Positions 17,215-26,084 of a stretch of DNA of 64,000 bases are shown here, piece by piece. Position 1 is the stretch's first letter, and every line of letters starts with the position of its first letter. This DNA comes from Burkholderiales bacterium (lineage in GTDB: Bacteria; Pseudomonadota; Gammaproteobacteria; Burkholderiales; Burkholderiaceae_D): contig JACQDX010000018.1 of the NCBI GenBank assembly GCA_016200895.1, positions 52,560 to 116,559 on the forward strand. The letters run 5' to 3'. Made by a program: the position numbers and the translations under genes. The notes beneath the pieces were generated by a model. The model did not search any database. It saw only the letters and a list, made by a program, of their open reading frames with translations, and was not told the origin of the DNA.

Positions 17215-19278
17215 ATGTACGCAAAACCTTTTTCACTGATACTCCCTGCCTTGCTTTGTCAGGTTTATAGCCACACAGTGATGGCACAAAGCACGACACA
17301 AAATGACTTGCCATTAATTGAAGTCAAGGCACAGTCACGGCAAGGTGCTACCCGGGTAAGCGGTGCCAGTAAAACCAATGGGACCTTGCTGGAAACACCG
17401 CAATCTATTTCTGTCGTCAACAATGAAGACTTGCGGGACCGTGCAGCCAACAGCAGCAAGGATGCACTGGCCTACACGCCCGGCATCATCGCCGGGCAAG
17501 GCGAAGGCCGCCGCGATGAATTTTATATACGCGGCTTTTACTCTCCACGAGAAACCCTGCTGGATGGCATGCGTGACGACAGCCTGTACTTCCGTGATCT
17601 TGCCACCACTGATAAACTCGAAGTCATCAAGGGCGCCACGGCAGCCTTGTATGGCCGTGGCGCAGCCGGGGGCCTGATCAACCGCATTACCAAAAAACCG
17701 CAAGCAAAACAGGACAACGAAATTTCACTGGCCCTGGGTTCGAACAGCCAGCGCAGGCTCAGTATTGATACAGGTGGTGCCCTGAGCAATGAAGTAAATG
17801 CGCGCCTGATTGCAGCCTATGATGTAGGTGACAGTTACCGGAATATAGTCGATCATAAACGCGCACTTCTGGCACCCTCATTGTCATGGAATATCAGCCC
17901 ACAAACCAGTTTGCTGTTGCAGGCAGAATTGCAGCGTGAAGACCATACACCCGACCGTGGCATTCCCTCTTTGAATGGACGCGCCGTGGTGGTTGATGCC
18001 AGCACTTTTTACGGTGAAAAATTTGACTTCACCAAAACCAATAGTGATCTTTTTAAAGCCCGGCTGGAACACAAGTTCAATCAGCAACTCAGCCTTGTCA
18101 ACAACCTGCAATACAGCCAGACTGAGCTGGATGGCGTGAATACACGTAACCGGCGCGTGAATGCGGACAACACCGTATCACGCCAGATTACCTATTTCCC
18201 CATCCAGCAAAAAAATCTGGTCAACCAGACTGAACTGACTTACGCCATCGGTAATCACCTCTTGCTGGCTGGCCTGGAATTATCCCAGCAAAAGCGCGAC
18301 TCACTGGTCAGGCAAACCGGTACGGCTTACCCTGTGGATTTATACCGCCCCCAACAATTGCTCGCTGCTCCTGATTTCAAGGCTTTGCCTGTGGCCATAG
18401 ACAGCCGCTTCAATGCCGATACCACTGCCCTGTACCTGCAGGATCAGATTGCCTTGACGAATAAATGGGACGTACTGCTCGGTGGCCGTTTTGACCAGTT
18501 CAAACAAAAGCAAACCAACCGGCTACTCAACAATGCCGTCAGCGAGCGCACCGATAACCTGTTCTCACCGCGCATGGGGCTGGTGTATAAAATCACACCG
18601 GAACAGTCTGCCTATTTCACTATCAGTCGTTCACATCAACCTGCTGGCGGTGATTTGTTGTACACCGGCAGTAATCCGTTAAGCCAGGTCAAGCCCTTGA
18701 AAACCGATTTGCAGGAAATCGGTTTGAAGCAAGAGTGGCTGGATAAACGTCTGTACACCAGCATTGCCTTGTTCAGGGTAGAGCAAAGCAATCAACTGAC
18801 TGCTGACCCTGCTGACCTGACAGGTTTGCGTCAGTTGCAAATTGGCCGCCAGCGCAACCAGGGACTGGAGGTGGAACTTCAGGGTCAACTCTCCAGCGGT
18901 ACCCAGGTCAATGCAAGCTATACCTATAACGATGCCAAAATCGTCGCATCCAATGATATACGCATAGGTAACCGCGCAGAAATGACACCAACGCACAATG
19001 CCAGCCTATGGTTAAAACAGAGCTTCACCAAGAACTGGAGTGCAGGTGCAGGCATCATTGCCCATAGTGAGCAGTACGCTCTGACTGATAATACGGTACG
19101 TCTGCCAGGTTACGCCCGTATAGACCTGGCACTGACTTATATGCAAGCCCGTTATGACATTACCCTTAAACTCAACAACCTCGGCAATACCCGCTACATG
19201 GAGTCAGCCAACAACAATGTGCAGATACAACCGGGGGCGCCGTTCAACGCCTACGTAGTATTGAATACAAGGTTCTAA
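17215..19278 (+). CDS. TonB-dependent siderophore receptor
   Basis: The 687-residue protein starts with a signal peptide ending near VMAQ (residue 25). A plug domain follows (about 50-160) with the TonB-box-like stretch PLIEVKA and the siderophore-receptor motifs TPQSISVV, IRGFYSPRETLLDG and ALYGRGAAGGLINRITKKP. The remainder is a 22-strand-type barrel ending in the outer-membrane terminal Phe (LNTRF). It lies 70 bases downstream of the second NIS synthetase in the same orientation and most probably takes up the ferric siderophore made by the locus. The ribosome binding site is weak. It should share the Fur-controlled transcript. Confidence 0.9.
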   Translation: MYAKPFSLILPALLCQVYSHTVMAQSTTQNDLPLIEVKAQSRQGATRVSGASKTNGTLLETPQSISVVNNEDLRDRAANSSKDALAYTPGIIAGQGEGRRDEFYIRGFYSPRETLLDGMRDDSLYFRDLATTDKLEVIKGATAALYGRGAAGGLINRITKKPQAKQDNEISLALGSNSQRRLSIDTGGALSNEVNARLIAAYDVGDSYRNIVDHKRALLAPSLSWNISPQTSLLLQAELQREDHTPDRGIPSLNGRAVVVDASTFYGEKFDFTKTNSDLFKARLEHKFNQQLSLVNNLQYSQTELDGVNTRNRRVNADNTVSRQITYFPIQQKNLVNQTELTYAIGNHLLLAGLELSQQKRDSLVRQTGTAYPVDLYRPQQLLAAPDFKALPVAIDSRFNADTTALYLQDQIALTNKWDVLLGGRFDQFKQKQTNRLLNNAVSERTDNLFSPRMGLVYKITPEQSAYFTISRSHQPAGGDLLYTGSNPLSQVKPLKTDLQEIGLKQEWLDKRLYTSIALFRVEQSNQLTADPADLTGLRQLQIGRQRNQGLEVELQGQLSSGTQVNASYTYNDAKIVASNDIRIGNRAEMTPTHNASLWLKQSFTKNWSAGAGIIAHSEQYALTDNTVRLPGYARIDLALTYMQARYDITLKLNNLGNTRYMESANNNVQIQPGAPFNAYVVLNTRF

Positions 19279-19313
19279 ACATTGGCAACTTAAGCGCTGC
19301 TGCGTGAAAGACA

Positions 19314-19339
19314 AGCCGGATGCAATAAAACATCCGGCT
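19314..19339. terminator. Hairpin between convergent receptor and LacI genes
   Basis: AGCCGGATG and CATCCGGCT form a perfect 9-bp stem with an 8-base loop, 35 bases after the receptor stop codon and about 45 before the LacI stop codon. There is no T run on either side, so a classical intrinsic terminator is only possible, not shown. Confidence 0.45.
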
Positions 19340-19383
19340 AGTGTGGATTGAAAACCCGGCACGGCACAACCGCTACGAAAACT

Positions 19384-20394
19384 TCAAGTCTGCCTGACCA
19401 CCAGCATGGTCTGCAAGACCTCAGACTCTACTGCTTCTTCATTGATGAGGCCAAGGATTTTCTTGGCGAGCAGGATACCGCCGTCGCGCAGGTATTGGTG
19501 CACGCTGGTGAGTGCCGGGATAAAGCTGGCAGCACCTGGGGTGTCGTCGTAGCCGATGACAGATACCTGGCCGGGTACGGTCATGTCTGCTTCGGTAATT
19601 GCACGTATCGCGCCCATGGCCAGCAAGTCGCTGGCGGCAAATACAGCATCAAAAGTTTTGTCTTTTTTCTTGAGGTAGGTAGACATGCAGTCAAACCCTG
19701 CTTCAAAGGTAAATGCCTTCGGGCGCAAAATGGTCACTGCATGTTGCTGCTCTCCCAGGGCTTCCATAAAGCCAGCGCAGCGTTCCTGCACTTCGGCATG
19801 GTCGATATCGCCGATGAACAAGAGCTTGCGCCGCCCTTGCTGAATAAAGCGCTCAGCCACGCTGGCACCGCCCTTGCGGTTATCACTACCGACCACGATG
19901 CCGGGTTGATTCGAATCCGGAGCCCCCCAGATCACCAGTGGCAAGCCGGAGCGTTGCAAGCGGCGTACCGCTTCACCGTGTGAACCCTGCCCTAGCAAAA
20001 TCATACCGTCTGCACCCTGCACAGGCGGCGTGTCTATCAGTTGCATGGAAGTCAGCACCACGCTATAGCCTGCCGTTGTCAACTCCTGGGTGATGCCGCC
20101 CAACAATTCCAGCGGGTAAGGGTCGGACATGGGCCTGTCATTGGCGGGTGTCATTTCCACTACGACGGCGACAGAGTGGCTGCGGCCCAGGCGCAAATTG
20201 CGGGCGCTGACGTTGAAGCGGTAGCCCTGCTCTTCTGCAATCTTGCGGATTTTCTCCCGAGTCTCTACTGTCACCAGCGGACTATTGCGCAAGGCACGCG
20301 ACACCGTAATGGTGGATACCCCGGCAATGGCAGCCAGGTGTTCCATCGTTACCCCGGATTCGGGATTGGGTGCGCTGCGCTTTTTTACTGACAT
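19384..20394 (-). CDS. LacI-family transcriptional regulator
   Basis: The 336-residue protein has a slightly extended N-terminus before the LacI helix-turn-helix (MEHLAAIAGVSTITVSRALR, about residues 17-36), then a hinge and a periplasmic-binding-like effector domain containing VIWGAPDSNQPGIVVGSDN and SVIGYDDTPGA, typical of GntR/GalR-type sugar regulators. It is divergent from the second TonB receptor; two near-identical ATCGAT-centred palindromes just upstream of that receptor are probable binding sites. The effector is therefore likely a sugar or sugar acid, although the receptor looks siderophore-like by sequence alone. Confidence 0.87.
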   Translation of the reverse strand: MSVKKRSAPNPESGVTMEHLAAIAGVSTITVSRALRNSPLVTVETREKIRKIAEEQGYRFNVSARNLRLGRSHSVAVVVEMTPANDRPMSDPYPLELLGGITQELTTAGYSVVLTSMQLIDTPPVQGADGMILLGQGSHGEAVRRLQRSGLPLVIWGAPDSNQPGIVVGSDNRKGGASVAERFIQQGRRKLLFIGDIDHAEVQERCAGFMEALGEQQHAVTILRPKAFTFEAGFDCMSTYLKKKDKTFDAVFAASDLLAMGAIRAITEADMTVPGQVSVIGYDDTPGAASFIPALTSVHQYLRDGGILLAKKILGLINEEAVESEVLQTMLVVRQT

Positions 20395-20789
20395 GCAAAG
20401 ACCTTGTTAAGTGCTGAATGTGTTCCAAATGAGTGCTGATTAAGTGTTAATTGAGCACCAGGGAATGCCGGTTTCAGATGGAATGATCTCAGATTTTGGT
20501 TGATACCTGCGATATCGCAAGCCTTGCAAGCTCTGAAATTCATTTCAATTAATCCCCGCGCATTATGACAGAGCTTGTTTAGGTGCGATATATTTCCTGC
20601 CCCACACTGCTTCCGGCATGCACCGGACTCATCTGCACATGCCCGGAAAAACGGATGCAAATAGCCAGAAAACACATAGTATATTTTGCTTGAATCATGC
20701 GAGGATCCTGCTTGAACACACCCACCAAGCATCTATTTCCATGTGGTAATTTGCATTTTTGACCATCAAAAATAATTTGTGTCGAATAA

Positions 20790-20805
20790 ATGACATCGAT
20801 AACAT
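20790..20805. promoter_or_regulatory. Operator candidate A (LacI family)
   Basis: ATGACATCGATAACAT is a near palindrome centred on ATCGAT. It is repeated almost unchanged 21 bases further on, two helical turns away, upstream of the TonB receptor and on the far side from the divergent LacI gene. Confidence 0.65.
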
Positions 20806-20810
20806 TTCAA

Positions 20811-20826
20811 TTGACATCGATAACAT
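20811..20826. promoter_or_regulatory. Operator candidate B (LacI family)
   Basis: TTGACATCGATAACAT differs from operator candidate A only in the first base. The exact two-turn spacing and identity of core sequence point to cooperative binding by one regulator, most simply the LacI protein at 19384-20394. It does not resemble a Fur box. Confidence 0.65.
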
Positions 20827-21010
20827 TTATTGTTTCAATGGGCTTGTTTTTACATCTCGCCACTTGAGTTCCAGGGATACAGGCCAGAAAACCAGGCCAG
20901 GCTCATTTAGGAAGTGGCAAGAGGCAACAATGCGTATGATAAAAAATCTGCGGATTGCCCTTGATCGGATGTTAAGGACGACTAACTTTAATAATATTCA
21001 GGAGCACAAC

Positions 21011-23488
21011 ATGAACTGCAACAAGCCCTTCCGCTTGTCGGCGATCACTATCGCCATGATGACATTATTGAGCCAGGCCCAAGCACAGGTCGCCAGCACC
21101 CCAGATGCCAACACCGCCGCCACTGCTACTACTACCGCTACTGCTACACCAGCCAAGGCAGATGAAGTCCAGCAAATCGTGGTGACCGGTAATGCCCGCA
21201 GTGGCGGCCAGCGCAAGATTGATGCGTCTTACTCCATCACCACCGCCAATGAAGAACAACTGAAACAGGCTGCCCCCAGCAGCACAGCTGATTTGCTGAA
21301 AATCGTGCCGGGCATTTATGCCGAATCCAGCGGTGGTAATGCCGGTGCCAATATTGGTGTACGCGGCTTCCCTATCGATGGTGATGCACCGTTTGTGACG
21401 ATACAAATGAATGGCTCACCTTTGTTCCCGCCACCTACCCTGTCTTTCCTTGAAGGTTCATCGCTGTTCCGTATTGATGACACCATAGAGCGGGTGGAAG
21501 TCTTGCGTGGAGGCCCCAGCCCGATTTTCTCGAACGGCCAGCCTGGTGCGACCATGAACTTCTTGCTCAAGAAAGGCCGCGATCTTGCTGAAGGCAGTTT
21601 GCGTGCTACTGTGGGCACAGGTAACTTGCGTCGTATCGACGGCTATTATGGTGGCAAAATTGCCGATGGCTGGTATGGCACCATAGGCGGCTTTTATCGT
21701 GTGGCACAAGGTGTGCGTGACGGGCAATACCCGGCAGATGAAGGTGGACAAGTGACTGCCAGCGTCACCAGGAAACTGGATCAGGGCGAGCTGACTTTTT
21801 ATGCGCGCACCGTCAATGACAAAAACACTTTCTATACTGGCGTTCCATTGATCTCTGCCAGCTCTGCGGGTGGCAAGCCAACTGCTTTTCCTGGTTTTGA
21901 CCCTTTGACCGGTTCGCTGTATAGCAATGAATTGCGCAATGTCGCTCTGGAAGTAGGGCCTGGCCAGGTCATCAATAAAGACCTTGCAAATGGCCGTGGC
22001 TTGCAGGCCAATCTGTTTGGCGTGGACTTCTCGCAAAACATCAATGGCTGGAACATCAGCAACAAGCTCAATCATTTTTCTGGTGACGCGCCTACCCTGG
22101 CGATCTTCACCGGCAATAGCCCTGTGAGCATGTCCAGCTATATCAATAACGCTATCCAGTCAGCCAATGGCCAAGCCAATGTGGTTGCTGCAGCGGGTGG
22201 CAAACAAGCCATCTCTGGCACGGCAACTTATCTGAATGGTGGCGGCGCAGTTGCGGGTGACCAGCAAGTGATGTCTGCCGGTATCTGGTCGGTAGAAAAA
22301 AAACTGAGCTCCTTCACCGATGAACTGCGCATTAGCAAAGAAATCATCAAAGACCATACCATGACGGCTGGTCTGTACTACGCCGACTATTCATCCAAGG
22401 ACATGTGGTATCTGGGTAATAGTGTGCTGATGACAGCAACATCAAATGCCCGCCCTATCAATGTGCAGTTGAATAACGGTGTAGTAGTCAGTGGCAATGG
22501 TCATGATGGCGCATCTTTCTACACCCTGAATGAAAATTTCTCGGCGCAGAATACCGCGTTTTATCTGGCAGATGAATGGAAGATCAGTGATCGTATCCGT
22601 GTTGATGCCGGTGTGCGTACCGAAAACCGCCGTTTGAATGGCGTTATCTCGAATCCAAAATCGGTGGACCTCGATAATAATCCTCTGACCCTGTACAACA
22701 ACAATGCATCGGTACTGAGCGGCAGTAATACGCCAGTTGACCGTTCAGACAATGAAGTGTCTTATACCTTGGGTGGTAATTACAAGGTGTCAGAAAACTT
22801 CAGCGTGTTTGCGCGTTTGAACTCCGGCTTTGCCCTGCCGCAATTTGATACCATACGCGACAATGGTGTGAATGCGCCAGTGACTAAGGTCAAGCAGTAT
22901 GAGATAGGCCTGAAGAGTGTGTCGGAATACGTCAGTGCCTACCTGACCTTCTTCCACAATACTTTCACTGGCCTGCCCTTCCAGCAGTTTTTGTCGAATG
23001 GGAGCAATGTGACGGCGATTGGTGGCTCCAGCGGTTCTGGCCTGGAATTTGAAGTGGCTGCACGCCCTATCAAGAATTTCCAGATTTCACTCAGCGGTGC
23101 CTACCAGCAATCGAAGTATGAGAACTATGGTGCCAACACCGGCAATGAAGTGAAGCGTCAGCCTAAATTGCAGTTCCGCCTGTCGCCTAGCTATCGCATC
23201 CCGCTCGACAATGGTGATATCAAGCTGTATGGCACTTACACCCATGTCGACGCGCGCTTTGCCGATGCAGAAAACCAGCAATCCCTGCCCAAGTATTACA
23301 CCCTGGATGCAGGCATCCTGGTGGGCCTTGGTGAGAATCTGGAATTCCGACTGGCTGGCACCAACCTGACCAATCAACTAGGCCTGACGGAAGGCAATTC
23401 CCGCGTCATAGGCAGTGGCAGCAGTGTTGTTTTTGCCCGTCCTATCTTTGGTCGTGCGATTGAGGCGTCTGTACTGTATCGCTTCTGA
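21011..23488 (+). CDS. TonB-dependent outer-membrane receptor
   Basis: I place the start at ATG 21011, preceded by AGGAG 7 bases upstream and opening a clear signal peptide ending in SQAQA; longer frames to 20759 run through the operator sites. The 825-residue product has an Ala/Thr-rich low-complexity linker (about residues 28-55), the TonB-box-like QQIVVTGNA, a plug domain (about 60-190; IGVRGFPIDGDAPFVTIQMN and VEVLRGGPSPIFSNGQPG) and a long beta-barrel ending in YRF. The plug resembles the siderophore-receptor branch, but the LacI-type operators upstream argue for a carbohydrate or other catabolic ligand. It lacks neighbouring enzymes that would tell. A good terminator follows. Confidence 0.85.
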   Translation: MNCNKPFRLSAITIAMMTLLSQAQAQVASTPDANTAATATTTATATPAKADEVQQIVVTGNARSGGQRKIDASYSITTANEEQLKQAAPSSTADLLKIVPGIYAESSGGNAGANIGVRGFPIDGDAPFVTIQMNGSPLFPPPTLSFLEGSSLFRIDDTIERVEVLRGGPSPIFSNGQPGATMNFLLKKGRDLAEGSLRATVGTGNLRRIDGYYGGKIADGWYGTIGGFYRVAQGVRDGQYPADEGGQVTASVTRKLDQGELTFYARTVNDKNTFYTGVPLISASSAGGKPTAFPGFDPLTGSLYSNELRNVALEVGPGQVINKDLANGRGLQANLFGVDFSQNINGWNISNKLNHFSGDAPTLAIFTGNSPVSMSSYINNAIQSANGQANVVAAAGGKQAISGTATYLNGGGAVAGDQQVMSAGIWSVEKKLSSFTDELRISKEIIKDHTMTAGLYYADYSSKDMWYLGNSVLMTATSNARPINVQLNNGVVVSGNGHDGASFYTLNENFSAQNTAFYLADEWKISDRIRVDAGVRTENRRLNGVISNPKSVDLDNNPLTLYNNNASVLSGSNTPVDRSDNEVSYTLGGNYKVSENFSVFARLNSGFALPQFDTIRDNGVNAPVTKVKQYEIGLKSVSEYVSAYLTFFHNTFTGLPFQQFLSNGSNVTAIGGSSGSGLEFEVAARPIKNFQISLSGAYQQSKYENYGANTGNEVKRQPKLQFRLSPSYRIPLDNGDIKLYGTYTHVDARFADAENQQSLPKYYTLDAGILVGLGENLEFRLAGTNLTNQLGLTEGNSRVIGSGSSVVFARPIFGRAIEASVLYRF

Positions 23489-23509
23489 TACTGGTCTTGA
23501 TTGAGCGCT

Positions 23510-23547
23510 AAGCGTGGCCCTGGTATTCAGGGCCACGCTTTTTTATT
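23510..23547 (+). terminator. Rho-independent terminator after TonB receptor
   Basis: AAGCGTGGCCCT pairs with AGGGCCACGCTT (12-bp stem, 7-base loop) and is followed by TTTTATTT. It ends the receptor transcript directly before the convergent thioesterase gene. Confidence 0.88.
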
Positions 23548-24213
23548 TCAGATGATCAGGCTTTGCACTTTTTCGACCTCATCGAACAGGAAGAAATGTC
23601 CGCCTGCAAAAGTATGCACTTCAGGCGCATTTACAAAACATTCAGTCCAAGCCAGGCCATCTGCCAGCGCTATCCTGTCATCTTGCCCCAATAGCACCCG
23701 CACAGGTATATCGTACTGACGCTGGCTGCCATCGACATAGGCTTCTGCTGCGCCTATGTCGGCGCGCAAGATGGGTTCAAAAATTTCCATCAATTGCGGT
23801 TCTGCCAGCACTTCTGCTGAGATGCCGCCCATGTTTGCAACCCACTCCAGAAATTCCTTGTGCGGCAGTTCTGCGTGGTGTTGTAATGCGCGGCTATGTG
23901 GCGCAGCAGCGCCTGACAACACTAGCCATTGTGGCAGGCTGGCGCCCAATTCCACCAGTCTGTCCAGCATAGCCAGCGCGATATAGGCCCCCATACTGTG
24001 ACCAAACAAGACATAAGGTTTGCCAGCACTCGCACGCAAAGTAGGTTCGAGCAAGGCCGATACCATCTCGGGTATGCTGTGCATCAAAGGCTGGCGCATA
24101 TTGCTGCCATGTCCCGGTGGGTCTAGCACCAGCCATTCATGGTCGTGCGCACGCGACAGCTTGGCATAGCTATAACTGCTGCCACCGGCAAACGGGTAGG
24201 CGATGATTTTCAA
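23548..24213 (-). CDS. Type II thioesterase of NRPS/PKS system
   Basis: The 221-residue alpha/beta hydrolase begins MKIIAYPFAGGSSYSY, typical of editing thioesterases. The nucleophile Ser73 is in GHSMG, an Asp lies in LLGQDDRIA and the catalytic His206 in GGHFFL. Such enzymes remove stalled or misprimed acyl groups from carrier proteins. It is separated from the phosphopantetheinyl transferase gene by a 74-base divergent promoter region and is most probably the housekeeping partner of the NRPS/PKS operon a few kilobases downstream. Confidence 0.87.
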   Translation of the reverse strand: MKIIAYPFAGGSSYSYAKLSRAHDHEWLVLDPPGHGSNMRQPLMHSIPEMVSALLEPTLRASAGKPYVLFGHSMGAYIALAMLDRLVELGASLPQWLVLSGAAAPHSRALQHHAELPHKEFLEWVANMGGISAEVLAEPQLMEIFEPILRADIGAAEAYVDGSQRQYDIPVRVLLGQDDRIALADGLAWTECFVNAPEVHTFAGGHFFLFDEVEKVQSLII

Positions 24214-24287
24214 TATGCTTTTCCTTTATTACATTGCATGGGACTGATTTAAAAATATAATGCGGCAAAGACGAATATAACCTGACT

Positions 24288-25088
24288 ATGACTTTCAGCA
24301 CAAAAAATACAGCCTTCAGCCCGGCACCAGAGATATGGATAGCCAGGCTGGACTATCTGCGCACATACAGAAGTTGTCTGCAAAGCCTGTTAAGCAGCAC
24401 CGAACAAGTGCGTGGGCAACGCTATCTGCAGCAGGATGACAGGGACAGGTATCTGGGTGGCCGTGCGCTGAGCAAACTGGCGATAGCAAAGATATGTGGC
24501 ATACCGCCTGAAGAAATATCGGTCGTCACCGCCACTACAGGCAAGCCATCTGTCACTTTTTCCAGAAAAAATATTGTGACTCCTGCCATCAGCATATCTC
24601 ATGCTGGCGACTTGATTGTGGTGGCATTGCAATATGGTGCTGAGATTGGTGTGGACGTGGAATTATTTAACCATGACGTCAATCTGGATGATTTGATGGG
24701 AGTGGTATGCAGTAGCGAAGAAATTGCAGAAATCAATCTGCCCGGCGCCAAGAACAGAGCGCAAAAATTTTATGAGTTCTGGGTATTAAAAGAAGCTTAC
24801 CTGAAAGCCACTGGTGAAGGCCTCTCTGCTGATGCACGGCGACTGGTGTTCAGCGTAGATACAACATCAAAGGTCAGCTTACTAAAGAGTCTTGATAGTC
24901 GCAATGCCAGAGACTGGGATTTCTTACTCAGACAGTATGATGAACAACATGTCATTGCATTGGCAAGCAGGAGAGATGTATCCAGGGAGGCTGGCAACTA
25001 CGAGCGTGAAGCGGCACAAAACAGCCACACATTCATGGATGCATTGCCTTTGCTCAGGGGATATTACTCAGGAAAAACATTTGATTGA
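24288..25088 (+). CDS. Sfp-type 4'-phosphopantetheinyl transferase
   Basis: The 266-residue protein carries the two hallmark Mg/CoA motifs: IGVDVELF around residues 121-127 and FYEFWVLKEAYLKATGEGL around 160-180, in a protein of normal Sfp length. It transfers phosphopantetheine from CoA to the carrier-protein serine. The nearby cluster contains at least five carrier domains (free ACP, PKS ACP and three PCPs), and this is the obvious activating enzyme. It is divergent from the thioesterase. A weak stem (25104-25110 with 25132-25138) follows its stop codon. Confidence 0.92.
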   Translation: MTFSTKNTAFSPAPEIWIARLDYLRTYRSCLQSLLSSTEQVRGQRYLQQDDRDRYLGGRALSKLAIAKICGIPPEEISVVTATTGKPSVTFSRKNIVTPAISISHAGDLIVVALQYGAEIGVDVELFNHDVNLDDLMGVVCSSEEIAEINLPGAKNRAQKFYEFWVLKEAYLKATGEGLSADARRLVFSVDTTSKVSLLKSLDSRNARDWDFLLRQYDEQHVIALASRRDVSREAGNYEREAAQNSHTFMDALPLLRGYYSGKTFD

Positions 25089-25191
25089 TGTCCTGCATGA
25101 GATCTGTAGCATGAATCTGATACATGAGCTTGCTACAGACATCAGGCACACAGCCCGGATGAGCCATGTGCTCTACTCTACTAGCGGGAAA

Positions 25192-25425
25192 TTACTTCTT
25201 GATACTGAGAACGATAGAACCAGTCCAGTTTGCACCGCCGTTTTCAACGAGGATGCTCAATACATTGGTGATCTCTGTCCATTCCATGGAAACTTTTGCG
25301 CCGCCGATGTCAACACCGTCAGATTTCAGAGTGCCGTTTGGGTCAGACAGCAGTTTGGTACGGTATGCAGGATCTTGTGCGGATTTTGCGATTGCAGATG
25401 CCAGTTGGTCATATAAATGTGCCAT
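25192..25425 (-). CDS. Small NHLP-like (nitrile-hydratase-leader-type) peptide, possible RiPP precursor
   Basis: The 77-residue product has the pattern of NHLP-type leaders: an N-terminal helix, then SAQDPAYRTKLLSDPNGTLK and GVDIGGAKVSMEWTE, i.e. the DPAFxxxLLxDP and Gly-rich turn followed by a beta strand seen in proteins resembling the nitrile hydratase alpha N-terminus. It ends with VENGG followed by 13 residues (ANWTGSIVLSIKK); the Gly-Gly could be a leader cleavage site, leaving a Cys-free core. AGGGGT about 6 bases before the ATG is a fair ribosome binding site. No RiPP modifying enzyme is recognisable nearby. Alternatives are a small regulatory or carrier-like protein. It is convergent with the PPTase gene and divergent from the STAS gene. 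Confidence 0.6.
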   Translation of the reverse strand: MAHLYDQLASAIAKSAQDPAYRTKLLSDPNGTLKSDGVDIGGAKVSMEWTEITNVLSILVENGGANWTGSIVLSIKK

Positions 25426-25694
25426 TTTTTACCCCTAGTTTACGTGGTTCGACGAAAATAATATCGGAATGAAACGAAACTCAATGCTGCCCGAAAATTA
25501 AAACTTGAATTCAAAACTCAAGCACAAATTTTGGGCAGCGAAGGCCATAGTACACGCGCACAGAAATGATGTCTAGTATTTAACAAAGTTCAAAAAAATA
25601 TTATTATTTTTGCGTTGTTAAAAATACGATTTGAGTCGAAATTACGTCTAGAATATGCAGCATTTAGTCCACAAACATTCCTGTCAGGATCATT
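25426..25694. other. Divergent AT-rich promoter region
   Basis: This 269-base, AT-rich, gene-free region separates the small peptide gene (leftward) from the STAS gene (rightward), and presumably holds both promoters. An AGGA ribosome binding site precedes the STAS ATG. No clear operator was seen. Confidence 0.5.
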
Positions 25695-26006
25695 ATGCCG
25701 AATATAAAAACCTTTACTCCTGCTGGCCGCCTCGATAGCAATAATTCTGCTGCGTTTGAGAAAGAAATTTTGACTGCCATCGAAGCTGGTGAAGTACACA
25801 TACTCATCGATTTTTCTGAACTCGCTTACATTAGCAGCGCTGGTCTGCGCGTCATCTTGCTGACAGCCAAGAAAACCAAGGCAGCCAACGGCAAGCTGGT
25901 TTTGTGCAGCCTGAATGAATCGATCAATGAAGTATTTTTGGTCAGCGGCTTTAATGCCATCCTGGTTATACAGGCAAACAAGGATGTGGCGCTAACACGT
26001 TTCTGA
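25695..26006 (+). CDS. STAS-domain anti-sigma factor antagonist
   Basis: The 103-residue protein is a single STAS domain of SpoIIAA/RsbV type. The phosphorylatable serine site is YISSAGLRVI (Ser47/Ser48), and GRLDSNNSAAFEKEI forms the first strand-helix. In partner switching the dephosphorylated form binds an RsbW-like kinase and frees its target. An RsbW-like ATPase and a PP2C phosphatase are encoded at 53.5-56.1 kb, on the far side of the lipopeptide operon. It is monocistronic and followed by a strong terminator. Confidence 0.9.
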   Translation: MPNIKTFTPAGRLDSNNSAAFEKEILTAIEAGEVHILIDFSELAYISSAGLRVILLTAKKTKAANGKLVLCSLNESINEVFLVSGFNAILVIQANKDVALTRF

Positions 26007-26025
26007 ATTCATCAAGCCGTCATAA

Positions 26026-26060
26026 AAAAGCCCTCGCAAATTTTTTTGCGAGGGCTTTTA
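26026..26060. terminator. Bidirectional rho-independent terminator
   Basis: A 15-bp stem (AAAAGCCCTCGCAAA with TTTGCGAGGGCTTTT) and T-rich flanks on both strands lies between the convergent STAS gene and the ABC exporter gene. On the leftward strand it would end the very long lipopeptide operon. Confidence 0.92.
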
Positions 26061-26084
26061 ACCTTTTGCCGTCCTATTTGATAA

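Larger units (their letters stand above)
20395..21010. other. Divergent control region between LacI gene and TonB receptor
   Basis: About 615 bases. A perfect palindrome TGCGATATCGCA is at 20508-20519, and an imperfect one, TGAAATTCATTTCA, at 20534-20547; either could serve the leftward LacI promoter. The two strong operator-like repeats (20790-20826) lie some 185-220 bases upstream of the receptor ATG. Open frames run through the right part, but the codon use and the lack of a start site before 21011 argue against coding. Confidence 0.55.

Noticed and set aside
20759..21010. N-terminal extension of the second TonB receptor (84 residues)
   Set aside because: The extension covers the twin operator sites and lacks a ribosome binding site, while ATG 21011 has AGGAG and opens a proper signal peptide.
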